Shown in pieces: positions 17,330 through 27,657 of a DNA stretch of 64,000 nt. Where the stretch lies: the NCBI RefSeq assembly GCF_003938605.1, contig NZ_RHWX01000004.1, forward strand, positions 1 through 64,000, in the 5' to 3' direction. Under the pieces are notes generated by a model. It searched no databases. It was not told where the DNA came from and saw only the letters and a program-made list of their open reading frames with translations. The translations under genes and the position numbers were made by a program. The stretch comes from Brevundimonas sp. 357. GTDB lineage: Bacteria > Pseudomonadota > Alphaproteobacteria > Caulobacterales > Caulobacteraceae. Every line of letters begins with the position of its first letter. Position 1 is the stretch's first letter.

Positions 17330-17344
17330 TGCGAACCGTTCGCA
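17330..17344. promoter_or_regulatory. Perfect palindrome in the nuo operon upstream region
   Basis: TGCGAAC-C-GTTCGCA, 7-bp arms around one base, flanked by A-rich runs on both sides. It lies about 100 bases upstream of the nuoA start, in the only substantial upstream gap of the complex I operon. The symmetry suggests a dimeric repressor or activator site, but the protein is unknown. Confidence 0.4.
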
Positions 17345-17442
17345 ACAAAAAACCTTTGCCGACATGGGTTTGAACCCTGGCGAGGTTGGGTCTAAGAAGC
17401 CCCGAATCCGCCCCCTACCTCCCGGCGGGCGAGGCAGCTCGA

Positions 17443-17820
17443 ATGAACGAATTTCTTCTAGAATATCTTCCGATCGTCGTTTTCCTGGGCATCGCCATCG
17501 TGCTCGGCGCCGGCTTCATGCTGGCGGCCTGGGTGCTGGCCCCCAAGAACCCCGATACCGAGAAGCTCTCGGCTTATGAGTGCGGCTTCAACGCCTTTGA
17601 CGACGCGCGCATGAAGTTCGACGTGCGCTTCTATCTGGTGTCGATCCTCTTCATCATCTTCGACCTGGAAATCGCCTTCCTGTTCCCGTGGGCGGTGTCG
17701 ATGTTCGACCTGTCGCACGGCGGCATGGTCTTCGCCTTCTGGTCGATGATGGTCTTCCTGGGCGTCCTGACGGTCGGCTTCATCTACGAATGGAAGAAGG
17801 GAGCCCTGGAATGGCAGTGA
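17443..17820 (+). CDS. nuoA: NADH-quinone oxidoreductase subunit A
   Basis: A membrane-arm subunit of respiratory complex I, 125 residues with three transmembrane helices. The conserved loop [20 protein letters not shown] is present after TM1, followed by [16 protein letters not shown]. The ATG at 17443 ([10 protein letters not shown]) gives the standard length; an in-frame TTG at 17386 is an extension without coding character. It is the first gene of the nuo operon and overlaps nuoB by 10 bases. Confidence 0.97.
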   Translation: MNEFLLEYLPIVVFLGIAIVLGAGFMLAAWVLAPKNPDTEKLSAYECGFNAFDDARMKFDVRFYLVSILFIIFDLEIAFLFPWAVSMFDLSHGGMVFAFWSMMVFLGVLTVGFIYEWKKGALEWQ

Positions 17821-18389
17821 TCGCCCCCTCCAGTCCTCTGGTCCCCGCCGGCTCGGCCGCGCGTTCGACCGTCGAGGGCTATGATCCCAAAATCCACGAC
17901 AAGTTCTTTGAGTCCGTCAATACGGAGCTGGGCGAGCGCGGCTTCCTGACGACCTCGCTGGACGACGTCATCACCTGGGCCCGTACGGGTTCGCTGATGT
18001 GGATGTCGTTCGGCCTGGCCTGCTGCGCCGTCGAGATGATCCACCTGTCGATGCCGCGCTTCGACCTGGAGCGCTTCGGCACCGCGCCGCGCGGTTCGCC
18101 GCGCCAGTCTGACCTGATGATCGTCGCCGGGACGCTGACCAACAAGATGGCTCCGGCCCTGCGCAAGGTCTACGACCAGATGCCGGACCCGCGCTACGTC
18201 ATCTCGATGGGCAGCTGCGCCAATGGCGGCGGCTACTATCACTACAGCTACAGCGTCGTGCGCGGCTGCGATCGCGTGGTGCCGGTGGACGTTTACGTTC
18301 CGGGCTGCCCGCCGACCGCCGAGGCCCTGCTGTACGGCATTCTGCAACTGCAGAAGAAGATCCGCCGCACGGGGACCATCGAACGATGA
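17811..18389 (+). CDS. nuoB: NADH-quinone oxidoreductase subunit B
   Basis: Carries the terminal [4Fe-4S] cluster N2 that passes electrons to quinone. It has 192 residues, with cluster ligands in [11 protein letters not shown] (adjacent Cys pair), [10 protein letters not shown] and [11 protein letters not shown]. The ATG at 17811 overlaps the end of nuoA by 10 bases, giving tight translational coupling. Its stop overlaps the nuoC start (ATGA). Confidence 0.97.
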   Translation: MAVIAPSSPLVPAGSAARSTVEGYDPKIHDKFFESVNTELGERGFLTTSLDDVITWARTGSLMWMSFGLACCAVEMIHLSMPRFDLERFGTAPRGSPRQSDLMIVAGTLTNKMAPALRKVYDQMPDPRYVISMGSCANGGGYYHYSYSVVRGCDRVVPVDVYVPGCPPTAEALLYGILQLQKKIRRTGTIER

Positions 18390-19009
18390 GCGAACTGGTG
18401 CGCGTTGCGGAGCGCGAATCCGCCCTGACGCCCCTGGGCACGGAAATGGTCGCGGCGCTCGGCGTCGAGGCCGTGGTGGCCTATGGCGAACTGACCCTGA
18501 TCGCCCCGCGCGAGAAGATCGTCGAGGTCATGACGGCCCTGCGCGATCAGTTCGGCTTCCAGCAGTGCATGGACGTCTGCGGCGCCGACTATCCCGACCG
18601 CGCCGAGCGGTTCGAGGTCGTCTATCACCTGCTGTCGCTGACGCGCGCTGCGCGCGTTCGCGTCAAGGTGTCGACCGATGAGGTCAAGCCGGTCCCCAGC
18701 GTGTCGTCGGTCTATCCGTCGGCCGGCTGGTTCGAGCGTGAAGCCTTCGACATGTACGGCATAATCTTCTCGGATCACCCGGACATGCGCCGCATCCTGA
18801 CCGACTACGGCTTCCAGGGGCACCCGCTGCGCAAGGACTTCCCGATGACGGGCTACGTCGAGGTGCGCTACGACGAAGTGCAGAAGCGCGTTGTCTATGA
18901 GCCGGTGAAACTGACGCAGGAATTCCGCAACTTCGACTTCCTGTCTCCGTGGGAAGGCGCCGACTATCCGACCGTCCTGCCGGGCGATGAAAAGGCGGGA
19001 GCGCAGTAA
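18386..19009 (+). CDS. nuoC: NADH-quinone oxidoreductase subunit C
   Basis: A 30-kDa-type peripheral-arm subunit next to NuoD, 207 residues. The signature region reads [12 protein letters not shown] with the following [13 protein letters not shown] and [13 protein letters not shown]. nuoC is separate from nuoD here, unlike the fused enterobacterial NuoCD. It overlaps nuoB by 4 bases and nuoD by one base. Confidence 0.97.
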   Translation: MSELVRVAERESALTPLGTEMVAALGVEAVVAYGELTLIAPREKIVEVMTALRDQFGFQQCMDVCGADYPDRAERFEVVYHLLSLTRAARVRVKVSTDEVKPVPSVSSVYPSAGWFEREAFDMYGIIFSDHPDMRRILTDYGFQGHPLRKDFPMTGYVEVRYDEVQKRVVYEPVKLTQEFRNFDFLSPWEGADYPTVLPGDEKAGAQ

Positions 19010-20280
19010 TGGCCGACGTCAAGAACATGCCCGCGCCGCTCGGCGCCGCCATCGACCCGTTCGAGGACTATGAAGACGGCCTGACCCCGCACGCGCGGGC
19101 GATGGACGACCGCAAGTTCACCATCAATTTCGGCCCGCAGCACCCGGCCGCGCACGGCGTGCTGCGCCTGGTGCTGGAACTGGACGGCGAGCTGGTCACG
19201 CGCGTCGACCCGCACATCGGGTTGCTGCACCGCGGCACCGAGAAGCTGATGGAGGCGCGCACCTACCTCCAGAACATCCCCTACCTGGACCGGCTGGACT
19301 ACGTCTCGCCGATGAACCAGGAGCACGCCTTCTGTCTGGCCATCGAACGGTTGCTGGGTCTGGACGTGCCGTATCGCGGCCAGCTGATCCGGGTTCTGTA
19401 CTCGGAGATGGGCCGTATCCTGAACCACCTTCTGAACGCGACCATGCAGGCCATGGACGTGGGCGCCCTGACCCCGCCGCTGTGGGGCCACGAAGAGCGC
19501 GAGAAGCTGATGGTGTTCTACGAGCGGGCCTGCGGCGCGCGCCTGCACGCCAACTACTTCCGTCCGGGCGGCGTTCACCAGGATCTGACGCCCGAGCTGA
19601 TCGACGACATCGGCCGCTGGTGCGCCGAGTTCCCGGCCAAGCTGGCGGACATCGAAAGCCTGGTCACCGAGAACCGCATCTTCAAGCAGCGGAACGTCGA
19701 CATCGGCGTGGTGTCCAAGGAAAACGCCATGGCCTGGGGCTTCTCGGGCGTCATGCTGCGCGGCTCGGACATCGCCTGGGATCTACGCAAGGCCCAGCCA
19801 TACGACTGCTACGCCGACATGGAGTTCGACATCGTCGTCGGCAAGAACGGCGACTGCTGGGACCGCTACCTGGTCCGCGTCGAAGAGATGCGTCAGTCGG
19901 TGCGCATCATGGAGCAGTGCATCCACAAGCTGCGCAACTGCCCCGGCGAGCCGGTCCTGACCGAGGACCACAAGATCGCTCCGCCGCGTCGCGGTGAGAT
20001 GAAGCGTTCGATGGAAGCGCTGATCCACCACTTCAAGCTCTACACCGAAGGCTTCCGCACCCCGGAAGGCGAGGTCTATGCGGCCGTCGAAGCGCCCAAG
20101 GGCGAGTTCGGCGTCTATCTGGTGTCGGACGGCACCAACAAACCCTACCGCGTCAAGCTGTCGGCGCCCGGCTTCCGTCACCTGCAGGCGATGGACTGGA
20201 TGAACCGCGGCCACATGCTGGCGGACGTGTCCGCCATCCTCGGCTCGCTCGACATGGTGTTCGGAGAAGTGGACCGATGA
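19009..20280 (+). CDS. nuoD: NADH-quinone oxidoreductase subunit D
   Basis: A 49-kDa-type subunit that forms the quinone site with NuoB, 423 residues. Diagnostic stretches are [47 protein letters not shown] and the C-terminal DMVFGEVDR. The histidine of GPQHPAAHG is a quinone-site residue in this family. The ATG overlaps the nuoC stop by one base. Confidence 0.97.
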   Translation: MADVKNMPAPLGAAIDPFEDYEDGLTPHARAMDDRKFTINFGPQHPAAHGVLRLVLELDGELVTRVDPHIGLLHRGTEKLMEARTYLQNIPYLDRLDYVSPMNQEHAFCLAIERLLGLDVPYRGQLIRVLYSEMGRILNHLLNATMQAMDVGALTPPLWGHEEREKLMVFYERACGARLHANYFRPGGVHQDLTPELIDDIGRWCAEFPAKLADIESLVTENRIFKQRNVDIGVVSKENAMAWGFSGVMLRGSDIAWDLRKAQPYDCYADMEFDIVVGKNGDCWDRYLVRVEEMRQSVRIMEQCIHKLRNCPGEPVLTEDHKIAPPRRGEMKRSMEALIHHFKLYTEGFRTPEGEVYAAVEAPKGEFGVYLVSDGTNKPYRVKLSAPGFRHLQAMDWMNRGHMLADVSAILGSLDMVFGEVDR

Positions 20281-20951
20281 GCGTTCGTCGTCTGGCCAAG
20301 GAGCAACCAGCCTCTTTCGAGTTCTCGAAGGAGACGATGGACAAGGCTCAGTGGTGGATCAAGAAATACCCGGAATCGCGTCGCCAGTCGGCGGTGATCC
20401 CGGTGCTGTGGCTGGTTCAGAAGCAGGAAGGGTGGGTGTCCGAGCCCTCGCTGCGCGCTGTCGGCGAGCTGTTGGGCATGGCCTATATCCGGGTGCTGGA
20501 GGTCGCGACCTTCTACACCATGTTCCAGCTGACGCCGGTCGGCGCGGCGGCCCTGATCCAGGTGTGCGGCACGACGCAGTGCATGCTGCGCGGCTCCAAC
20601 GACCTGATGCGCGTCTGCCGCGAGAAGATCGGCCCCAAGGACGAGCTGTCCGCCGACGGCCGCTTCACCTGGCAGGAAATCGAGTGCATCGGCGCCTGCT
20701 CGAACGCGCCGGTGGCCCAGATCAACGACCTCTATTACGAAGACCTGACGCCCGAGAACATGGCTCAGATCATCGACGACTTCGCCGCCGGCAAGACGCC
20801 GAAGGCGGGTAGCTATGTCGGCCGTCACACGTCGGAGCCTGAAGGCGGCGCACGGACGCTGACCGATCCGTCGCTGTACGACGGCTCGGCCGCCAAGAAG
20901 ATCAAGAAGCTGCCGAACTCGGAGCCTGTCGCTGAAAAGGCTCCGGCCTGA
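20277..20951 (+). CDS. nuoE: NADH-quinone oxidoreductase subunit E
   Basis: A 24-kDa-type thioredoxin-fold subunit holding the [2Fe-2S] cluster N1a, 224 residues. Ligand cysteines are in VCGTTQCML (C-x4-C) and [10 protein letters not shown] (C-x3-C). The C-terminal 50 residues are a Lys/Ala-rich extension ([13 protein letters not shown]) beyond the core fold, as in other alphaproteobacteria. It overlaps nuoD by ATGA and its TGA overlaps the next gene's ATG. Confidence 0.96.
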   Translation: MSVRRLAKEQPASFEFSKETMDKAQWWIKKYPESRRQSAVIPVLWLVQKQEGWVSEPSLRAVGELLGMAYIRVLEVATFYTMFQLTPVGAAALIQVCGTTQCMLRGSNDLMRVCREKIGPKDELSADGRFTWQEIECIGACSNAPVAQINDLYYEDLTPENMAQIIDDFAAGKTPKAGSYVGRHTSEPEGGARTLTDPSLYDGSAAKKIKKLPNSEPVAEKAPA

Positions 20952-21220
20952 TGGCGCGGCCGGACCTCGAAACAGAAACGGGCAGGGCGGCCTATCGGGC
21001 CGAGCTGCGTCGCGTCGGCTGGCGCCCGCGTTGGGCGGGCCTGGCCTGTATCGTGGTCGCGGCCGCTCTGGTTTTGTTCGCGCGCGAGGGCCGTTTCGGC
21101 CTGACTGAAAACGCCGCGGTGGCGGCCTATGGCCTGTTGGCCGTCGGATGGGTGCTGGTGATCTACGCCGTCTTCCAGCGCACCCGCCACCACAAGCGCC
21201 GCATGGCGGAAGGACTTTAA
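20951..21220 (+). CDS. Small two-helix membrane protein inside the nuo operon
   Basis: 89 residues. A basic, amphipathic N-terminus (RAAYRAELRRVGWRPRW) is followed by two predicted membrane helices (AGLACIVVAAALVLFA and AVAAYGLLAVGWVLVIYAVF) and a basic tail (RTRHHKRRM). It was not recognised as a core complex I subunit. The start overlaps the nuoE stop (TGATG) and nuoF follows six bases later, so it is co-translated with complex I. An assembly factor or supernumerary subunit is a reasonable inference only. Confidence 0.75.
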   Translation: MARPDLETETGRAAYRAELRRVGWRPRWAGLACIVVAAALVLFAREGRFGLTENAAVAAYGLLAVGWVLVIYAVFQRTRHHKRRMAEGL

Positions 21221-21226
21221 GGGATC

Positions 21227-22540
21227 ATGGTCGGCATCCTCCAAGACAAGGATCGGATCTTCACCAACCTCTACGGTCTCCAGGACTGGGGCCTTGAGGG
21301 GGCGAAGCAGCGCGGCGCGTGGAACGCCACCAAGGACATGCTGGACCTTGGCCGCGACTGGATCATCACCAACGTCAAGAACTCGGGCCTGCGCGGACGC
21401 GGCGGCGCCGGTTTCTCGACCGGCCTGAAGTGGTCCTTCATGCCCAAAGAAGTGAAGGATCGCCCTCACTACCTGGTCATCAACGCCGACGAGTCCGAGC
21501 CCGCGACGTGTAAAGACCGCGAGATCATGCGTCATGATCCGCAACTGCTGATCGAAGGCGCGATGATCGCCTCCTTCGCGATGCAGGCCCACGCTTGCTA
21601 CATCTACCTGCGCGGCGAATACATCCTCGAGCGCGAGCGCATGGAAGCCGCCGTCAAGCAGGCCTATGAGGCCAAGCTGATCGGCAAGAACAACGTCCAC
21701 GGTTGGGACTTCGACGTCTATATCCACCACGGCGCCGGCGCCTATATCTGTGGCGAAGAGACGGCCCTGCTGGAAAGCCTGGAAGGCAAGAAGGGCCAAC
21801 CGCGCCTGAAGCCGCCGTTCCCGGCGGGCGCCGGTCTGTACGGCTGCCCGACGACCGTGAACAACGTGGAATCGATCGCCGTGGTCGGCACCATCCTGCG
21901 CCGTGGCGCAGACTGGTTCGCCGGCTTCGGTCGCCCGAACAACACCGGCACCAAGCTGATGTCCCTGTCGGGTCACGTGAACACGCCCTGCGTGGTCGAA
22001 GAGGCCATGTCGATCCCGCTGCGCCAGTTGATCGAGGATCACGGCGGCGGCGTGCGCGGCGGTTGGGGCAATCTGAAGGCCATCATTCCGGGCGGCGCGT
22101 CCTGCCCGGTCATCACGCGCGAGCAGGCTGAAGTCGCGCTGATGGACTTCGACTCCATGCGCGAAATGCGTTCGTCGCTGGGTACGGCCGGCGTGACCGT
22201 CATGGACGAGTCCACCGACATCGTGAAGGCGATCGCCCGCATCAGCTACTTCTTCAAGCACGAGAGCTGCGGTCAGTGCACGCCGTGCCGCGAAGGCACC
22301 GGCTGGATGTGGCGCGTGCTGGAACGCATGGCGATCGGCGACGCCGACCCGTCCGAGATCGACCTGCTGCTCGACGTGGCCGGTCAGGTCGAAGGCCACA
22401 CCATCTGCGCCCTCGGCGACGCCGCCGCCTGGCCCGTTCAGGGCCTGATCCGGCACTTCCGTCACGAGATCGAAGAGCGCATCCACACCTACCGCAGCCG
22501 CCGCGCGAACTTCGCCGGCCACGCGATCGCGGCGGAGTAA
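21227..22540 (+). CDS. nuoF: NADH-quinone oxidoreductase subunit F
   Basis: A 51-kDa-type catalytic subunit that binds NADH and FMN and carries [4Fe-4S] cluster N3, 437 residues. Visible elements are [18 protein letters not shown] (nucleotide site), [16 protein letters not shown] (FMN region), [19 protein letters not shown] and the cluster motif [20 protein letters not shown] precedes the ATG. Confidence 0.97.
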   Translation: MVGILQDKDRIFTNLYGLQDWGLEGAKQRGAWNATKDMLDLGRDWIITNVKNSGLRGRGGAGFSTGLKWSFMPKEVKDRPHYLVINADESEPATCKDREIMRHDPQLLIEGAMIASFAMQAHACYIYLRGEYILERERMEAAVKQAYEAKLIGKNNVHGWDFDVYIHHGAGAYICGEETALLESLEGKKGQPRLKPPFPAGAGLYGCPTTVNNVESIAVVGTILRRGADWFAGFGRPNNTGTKLMSLSGHVNTPCVVEEAMSIPLRQLIEDHGGGVRGGWGNLKAIIPGGASCPVITREQAEVALMDFDSMREMRSSLGTAGVTVMDESTDIVKAIARISYFFKHESCGQCTPCREGTGWMWRVLERMAIGDADPSEIDLLLDVAGQVEGHTICALGDAAAWPVQGLIRHFRHEIEERIHTYRSRRANFAGHAIAAE

Positions 22541-22545
22541 TCGTA

Positions 22546-24591
22546 ATGCCTATCGCCAAGGTCAACGGCGTTGAAGTCGAGTTCGAACCGGGCATGACCG
22601 TGCTGCAGGTCGCCGAGCGCGCCGGGCAGGAAATCCCGCGGTTCTGCTACCACGAGCGCCTGTCCATCGCCGGCAACTGCCGTATGTGCCTGGTCGAGGT
22701 GAAGCCCGGACCGCCGAAGCCGCAGGCTTCGTGCGCGCTGCCGGCCGCCGACGGCCAGGAAATCTTCACCGACACGCCGATGGTGAAGAAGGCCCGCGAA
22801 GGGGTGATGGAGTTCCTGCTCATCAACCACCCGCTGGACTGCCCGATCTGCGACCAGGGCGGCGAATGCGACCTGCAGGATCAGGCGGTCGGCTACGGCC
22901 GCGATGGTTCGCGCTACGGCGAGAACAAGCGCGCGGTTGAAGAAAAGAACATGGGCCCGACGGTCAAGACGTTCATGACGCGCTGCATCCAGTGCACGCG
23001 TTGCGTTCGCTTCATCACCGAAGTGGCGGGCGTGCCGGACATCGGCATGATCTCGCGTGGCGAAAGCGCCGAGATCACGACCTATCTGGAAAAGAACATC
23101 GACAGCGAACTGTCGGGCAACGTCAACGACCTGTGCCCGGTGGGCGCCCTGACGCACCGCCCGTGGCAGTACCACTATCGTCCGTGGGAGCTGAAGAAGA
23201 CCGAGACCATCGACGTGATGGATGCGCTCGGTTCGAACATCCGCGCCGACTCCCGCGGCGCCGAGGTCATGCGCGTGCTGCCGCGCGTGAACGAGGGCAT
23301 CAACGAGGAATGGCTGTCGGACAAGAGCCGCTACGCCGTCGACGGCCTGCAGGCGCGTCGCCTAGACCGTCCGTGGGTGCGTGAGAACGGCAAGCTGCGT
23401 CCGGCGTCGTGGGACGAGGCGCTGACCGCCGTCGCCGACAAGCTGAAGGCGGCCCCGGCCGACCGTATCGGCGCCATCGCCGGCGACCTGCAGGACGCCG
23501 AGTCGATGAAGGCTCTGCTGGATCTGTTCCGTTCGCTGGGTTCGGCCAACACGGACTGCCGTCAGGACGGCGCAGCGCTGGGCGGCGAGGCTCGCGAGGG
23601 CTGGTTGTTCAACTCTGGCCTGCAAGGCATTGAAAACGCTGACGCCATCCTGATCGTCGGCGCCAATCCGCGCACGGAAGCGCCGCTGCTGAACGCGCGC
23701 ATCCGCAAGACCTGGCTGAAGGGCGGCGTCGAGGTCGGCGTCATCGGGCCGCAAGCCGATCTGACCTATGGCTACGCCTGGCTGGGCGCCGGTTCGAAGA
23801 CCCTGGGCAAGCTGCCCAAGGCCGCGACCGACTTCCTGACCAAGGCCGAACGTCCCGCCATCATCATCGGCGCGGGCGCCCTGACCGGCGAGACCGGCCC
23901 GTCCGTGCTGAACGCCCTGGGCGCGCTGGCCAAGAAGGTCGGCGTGGTCAAGGACGGCTGGAACGGCTTCAACGTCCTGCACAGCGCCGCCGCGCGCGTC
24001 GGCGGTCTGGACATGGGCTTCCTGCCGGGCGAGGGCGGTCTGGATGTCGCCGCTATGCTGAAGCCGGGCGCGCTGGACGTGCTGTTCCTGCTGGGCGCCG
24101 ATGAGGTGAACGCGGACGCATCGGGCGCCTTCCGCGTCTATCTGGGCTCGCACGGCGATCGCGGCGCGCACGGCGCGGACGTGATCCTGCCGGGCGCGGC
24201 CTACACCGAGAAGTCGGGCCTGTACGTCAACACCGAAGGCCGGGTGCAGATGGCCGAGCGCGTGGTCTTCCCGAAGGGCGAAGCCAAGGACGACTGGGCC
24301 ATCATCCGCGCCCTGTCCGAGCGCGTCGGCCACAAGCTGCCGTTCGACACGCTTGAGCAACTGCGCGCCAAGCTGATGGGCGACCATCCGACCTTCGGCC
24401 GCATCGACTATCTGGCCCCGGCCGCGACGTTCGACGTCGCCAAGCTGGGCGCCAAGGGAGACCTGGGCGACGTCGCCTTCGTCTCCGTCATCGCCGATCC
24501 CTATCTGACCAACCCGATCGCGCGCGCCAGTGAAACCATGGCCCAACTGTCCGCTGAGCGGACGGCGCCGGTCGCCCTGGCGGCGGAGTAA
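22546..24591 (+). CDS. nuoG: NADH-quinone oxidoreductase subunit G
   Basis: A 75-kDa-type iron-sulfur subunit, 681 residues. An N-terminal ferredoxin domain has CYHERLSIAGNCRMCLVEVK ([2Fe-2S] N1b). It is followed by LDCPICDQGGECDLQD with the upstream His region (N5), and CIQCTRCVRF with NDLCPVGAL (N4). The remainder is a molybdopterin-oxidoreductase-like domain without a cofactor role. The ATG at 22546 (MPIAKVNGVEVEF) is the right start; the open frame reaches back into nuoF, but that part is a shadow. Confidence 0.97.
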   Translation: MPIAKVNGVEVEFEPGMTVLQVAERAGQEIPRFCYHERLSIAGNCRMCLVEVKPGPPKPQASCALPAADGQEIFTDTPMVKKAREGVMEFLLINHPLDCPICDQGGECDLQDQAVGYGRDGSRYGENKRAVEEKNMGPTVKTFMTRCIQCTRCVRFITEVAGVPDIGMISRGESAEITTYLEKNIDSELSGNVNDLCPVGALTHRPWQYHYRPWELKKTETIDVMDALGSNIRADSRGAEVMRVLPRVNEGINEEWLSDKSRYAVDGLQARRLDRPWVRENGKLRPASWDEALTAVADKLKAAPADRIGAIAGDLQDAESMKALLDLFRSLGSANTDCRQDGAALGGEAREGWLFNSGLQGIENADAILIVGANPRTEAPLLNARIRKTWLKGGVEVGVIGPQADLTYGYAWLGAGSKTLGKLPKAATDFLTKAERPAIIIGAGALTGETGPSVLNALGALAKKVGVVKDGWNGFNVLHSAAARVGGLDMGFLPGEGGLDVAAMLKPGALDVLFLLGADEVNADASGAFRVYLGSHGDRGAHGADVILPGAAYTEKSGLYVNTEGRVQMAERVVFPKGEAKDDWAIIRALSERVGHKLPFDTLEQLRAKLMGDHPTFGRIDYLAPAATFDVAKLGAKGDLGDVAFVSVIADPYLTNPIARASETMAQLSAERTAPVALAAE

Positions 24592-24594
24592 ATC

Positions 24595-25671
24595 ATGGAC
24601 GCTGCGACTTCCTTCTGGACCACGCCTCTGGGTTGGACCCTCGCCACTGTCGGCGGGATCCTGCTGGTGGTGGTCGGTATCCTGATCTCCCTGGCCTTCC
24701 TGTTGCTGGCCGACCGCAAGATCTGGGCGGGCGTTCAGCTGCGCAAGGGCCCGAACGTGGTCGGCCCCTTCGGCCTGCTGCAGTCCTTCGCCGACTTCTT
24801 CAAGTTCGTGCTGAAGGAGATCGTCATTCCGGCCGGGTCGGACAAGGTGGTCTTCATCCTGGCCCCGCTGATCAGCTTCGTGCTGGCCTTCGTGGCGTGG
24901 GCGGCGATCCCGTTCGCTCCCGGTTGGGTGGTCGCGGATCTGAACGTCGGTATCCTGTACATTCTGGCGATCAGCTCGCTGGGCGTTTACGGCATCATCA
25001 TGGGCGGCTGGGCTTCGAACTCGAAGTACCCGTTCCTGGGCGCGCTGCGCTCGGCGGCGCAGATGGTGTCCTATGAGGTCTCGATGGGCCTCATCATCAT
25101 CAACGTCATCCTGCTGGCCGGGACGATGAACCTGACGCAGATCGTGACTCAGCAGTCCGGCTGGTTCTGGAACTGGAACGCCTTCGGCGGCGGCCTTGAG
25201 ACTCTGCCGACGATCATCGTCATGCTGCCGATGACCATTGTTTTCTTCATTTCGGCCCTGGCCGAGACCAACCGCCCGCCGTTCGACCTTCCGGAAGCGG
25301 AGTCGGAACTGGTGGCTGGCTATCAGGTCGAATATTCCTCGACGCCCTATCTGCTGTTCATGATCGGCGAGTACGCCAACATCGTCTTCATGTGCGCCAT
25401 GATCACCCTGCTGTTCTGCGGCGGGTGGAATCCGGGCTTCCCGACCGACTTCCTGAACAGCGTCCCGGCCTTCGTCGCCAACCTGTTCTACCTGCTGGTC
25501 TTCATCACCAAGGTCGTCTTCTGGTTCTTCATGATCGCCCTGGTGAAGGCCTTCGTGCCTCGCTACCGCTATGACCAGCTGATGCGTCTGGGCTGGAAGA
25601 TCTTCCTGCCGGCCTCGTTGGTCGCCGTGGTCTTCGTGGCGGCGTGGCGCGTGTTCGCGGTGGGCGGCTGA
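24595..25671 (+). CDS. nuoH: NADH-quinone oxidoreductase subunit H
   Basis: A membrane subunit at the junction of the two arms that forms the quinone entry chamber, 358 residues and about eight helices. Signature stretches are [60 protein letters not shown] and the C-terminal [14 protein letters not shown]. The start lies 3 bases after the nuoG stop and the stop overlaps the next start (TGATG). Confidence 0.97.
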   Translation: MDAATSFWTTPLGWTLATVGGILLVVVGILISLAFLLLADRKIWAGVQLRKGPNVVGPFGLLQSFADFFKFVLKEIVIPAGSDKVVFILAPLISFVLAFVAWAAIPFAPGWVVADLNVGILYILAISSLGVYGIIMGGWASNSKYPFLGALRSAAQMVSYEVSMGLIIINVILLAGTMNLTQIVTQQSGWFWNWNAFGGGLETLPTIIVMLPMTIVFFISALAETNRPPFDLPEAESELVAGYQVEYSSTPYLLFMIGEYANIVFMCAMITLLFCGGWNPGFPTDFLNSVPAFVANLFYLLVFITKVVFWFFMIALVKAFVPRYRYDQLMRLGWKIFLPASLVAVVFVAAWRVFAVGG

Positions 25672-25898
25672 TGGGCGGTTACGCCACAGTCCTGATCGCG
25701 CTGGCGCTCGCCGCCGGTCTGTCGGCCTGCACCTTCAAGCCGATGGATCCGGCTGCGCCCGAGACCGCGTCCGCGCGTCTCGAGCGGCTGGACCGCGAGC
25801 GGCGAGAGGAGGCGGACAAGCGCGCCTATTGCCAACGTCTGTCGCGGGACGATCCGCGCTTCAGCAGGGACGGCTGCGAACGCCGGATCGGTGGATGA
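25671..25898 (+). CDS. Small putative lipoprotein 1 in the nuo operon
   Basis: 75 residues. The N-terminus [20 protein letters not shown] is a lipoprotein signal with lipobox LSAC. The mature part is charged and probably helical (ARLERLDRERREEADKRAYCQ) with two further cysteines (AYCQRLSRDDPRFSRDGC). It was not recognised as a known family. The ATG overlaps the nuoH stop and its stop overlaps the next gene (ATGA), so expression is tied to complex I. Confidence 0.65.
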   Translation: MGGYATVLIALALAAGLSACTFKPMDPAAPETASARLERLDRERREEADKRAYCQRLSRDDPRFSRDGCERRIGG

Positions 25899-26110
25899 AG
25901 ACGAAAGCCGCAGCCCTGATGTTCGCCCTGGCCGCGCCCATGCTGGCGTCGGCCTGCGCGCCCTATGAGGCCGACCCGGTGTCGGTCTATCAGTGGGAGC
26001 GCAAGGTGCAGGAAATCGAACGGCGCGAGGCGGAACGTCAGCGCCTTTGCCAGACCCTCGACAAGGAAAGCGCCCGCTATCAACGCGAGTGCGCCGGAGT
26101 GAAATCGTAA
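25895..26110 (+). CDS. Small putative lipoprotein 2 in the nuo operon
   Basis: 71 residues. The signal [21 protein letters not shown] has lipobox ASAC. The mature part is short and helical ([22 protein letters not shown]) with further cysteines at LCQ and REC. Its charge pattern and paired cysteines parallel the preceding gene, so the two may be divergent duplicates. The ATG overlaps the previous stop by four bases, and nuoI starts on the last base of its stop. Confidence 0.65.
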   Translation: MKTKAAALMFALAAPMLASACAPYEADPVSVYQWERKVQEIERREAERQRLCQTLDKESARYQRECAGVKS

Positions 26111-26601
26111 TGCTGACCCGTATCGTTCAGGCGGCCAAGGGCGCGATGCTGACCGACGTGTTCGGCGCCGTCGGCCTGTCGATGAAGTACATGATGAAGC
26201 CGAAGGCGACGGTGAACTATCCGTTCGAGCGGAACCCGCAGTCGCCGCGCTTCCGTGGCGAACACGCGCTGCGCCGCTATCCGAACGGCGAAGAACGCTG
26301 CATCGCCTGCAAGCTGTGCGAGGCTATCTGCCCCGCACAGGCCATCACCATCGAGGCCGAACCGCGCGCCGACGGCAGCCGCCGCACGACGCGCTACGAC
26401 ATCGACATGGTCAAATGCATCTACTGCGGCCTGTGCCAGGAGGCCTGCCCGGTGGACGCCATCGTCGAGGGACCGAACAGCGAGTTCGCCACCGAGACCC
26501 GCGAAGAACTGCTCTATGACAAGGCGCGCCTGCTGGACAACGGCGACCGCTGGGAGCGTCTGATCGCGAAGAATCTGGAACTCGACGCTCCGTATCGCTA
26601 A
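26110..26601 (+). CDS. nuoI: NADH-quinone oxidoreductase subunit I
   Basis: A ferredoxin-like TYKY subunit with two [4Fe-4S] clusters (N6a, N6b), 163 residues. Motifs are [12 protein letters not shown] and [12 protein letters not shown]. The N-terminal amphipathic segment ([19 protein letters not shown]) docks on the membrane arm. The ATG at 26110 overlaps the preceding TAA; the frame is open further upstream without coding sense. A 113-base gap follows before nuoJ. Confidence 0.97.
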   Translation: MLTRIVQAAKGAMLTDVFGAVGLSMKYMMKPKATVNYPFERNPQSPRFRGEHALRRYPNGEERCIACKLCEAICPAQAITIEAEPRADGSRRTTRYDIDMVKCIYCGLCQEACPVDAIVEGPNSEFATETREELLYDKARLLDNGDRWERLIAKNLELDAPYR

Positions 26602-26714
26602 ACGGAGCGGCGATTCCGCCACGCTGACCCTGACCTTCGGGCCGGGGCCGATTTTGGAAGGGTCCGGGGGTTCTCCTCGGGCCATTGGTTTTGAAGAGGG
26701 GCGTCGTCCCGCAC

Positions 26715-27341
26715 ATGTTGCAAGGCCTGGCCTTCTATCTTCTGGCGACGGTCGCCGTGGTTTCCGCCCTTCTGGTGGTGACCGCGCGCAATCCCGTGCA
26801 CTCCGTTCTCTGGCTGATCCTGACCTTCTTCTCGGCGGCCGGTCTGTTCGTTCTGCTGAGCGCCGAGTTCCTGGCGATGCTGCTGGTCGTCGTCTACGTC
26901 GGCGCCGTGGCGGTGCTGTTCCTGTTCGTCGTCATGATGCTGGACGTCGACTTCGTGAAGCTGCGCGAAGGATACGCGCGCTACCTGCCGCTGGCGGGCA
27001 TCGTGGCGGGCGTCCTGCTGGCCGAGATGATCATGGTGTCGATCACCGTCGTTCAGGGCGGAGCCGCCCGTGACGCCACCTCGCCGGTTCCGGCGGGGCC
27101 TGACGTCACCAACATGGAGACGATCGGCCGCGTGCTCTACACGGACTACGTCTACTTCTTCCAGGCGGCGGGCGTGGTCCTGCTGATCGCGATGATCGGC
27201 GCCATCGTCCTGACCCTGCGTCACCGTCCGGGCGTGCATCGCCAGGATCTGGCGGCACAGGCTAACCGCGAACGCGCCAAGGCCGTTGAGATCAAGTCCG
27301 TGACCACGGGCCAGGGCGTCACCCCCGAGGAGCTTCTGTAA
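26715..27341 (+). CDS. nuoJ: NADH-quinone oxidoreductase subunit J
   Basis: A membrane-arm subunit with five helices, 208 residues. The conserved core is [45 protein letters not shown] in the family pattern, including the pi-bulge helix [19 protein letters not shown]. The ATG at 26715 ([10 protein letters not shown]) is preceded by AAGAGGGG; a TTG at 26685 is an alternative. It overlaps nuoK by one base. Confidence 0.96.
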   Translation: MLQGLAFYLLATVAVVSALLVVTARNPVHSVLWLILTFFSAAGLFVLLSAEFLAMLLVVVYVGAVAVLFLFVVMMLDVDFVKLREGYARYLPLAGIVAGVLLAEMIMVSITVVQGGAARDATSPVPAGPDVTNMETIGRVLYTDYVYFFQAAGVVLLIAMIGAIVLTLRHRPGVHRQDLAAQANRERAKAVEIKSVTTGQGVTPEELL

Positions 27342-27649
27342 TGGATATCTCGCTCCAGCATTATCTGGCGGTCGCCGCCATGCTGTTCACCATCGGCGTC
27401 TTCGGCATCTTCGTGAACCGCAAGAACGTCATCATCATCCTGATGTCGGTCGAGATGATCCTGCTCGCGGTGAACATCAACTTCGTGGCCTTCTCCACGC
27501 ACCTGAACGACGTGTCGGGTCAGTTGATGGCCATGTTCGTCTTGACCGTCGCCGCGGCCGAGGCCGCCGTCGGCCTGGCCATTCTCGTGACCTTCTTCCG
27601 TAACCGCGGCGACATCGCGGTCGACGACGCCTCCGTGATGAAGGGCTGA
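27341..27649 (+). CDS. nuoK: NADH-quinone oxidoreductase subunit K
   Basis: A three-helix membrane-arm subunit, 102 residues, which is the standard length. Conserved acidic residues of the proton path lie in [11 protein letters not shown] (Glu in TM2) and [12 protein letters not shown] (Glu in TM3). The [14 protein letters not shown] segment is family-typical. The start overlaps the nuoJ stop (TAATG). Confidence 0.97.
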   Translation: MDISLQHYLAVAAMLFTIGVFGIFVNRKNVIIILMSVEMILLAVNINFVAFSTHLNDVSGQLMAMFVLTVAAAEAAVGLAILVTFFRNRGDIAVDDASVMKG

Positions 27650-27657
27650 TCGGAACC

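Noticed and set aside
26602..26714. Possible hidden gene or RNA between nuoI and nuoJ.
   Set aside because: Only 113 bases, with GC-rich inverted segments but no stable conserved fold or start/stop pair that could be recognised.
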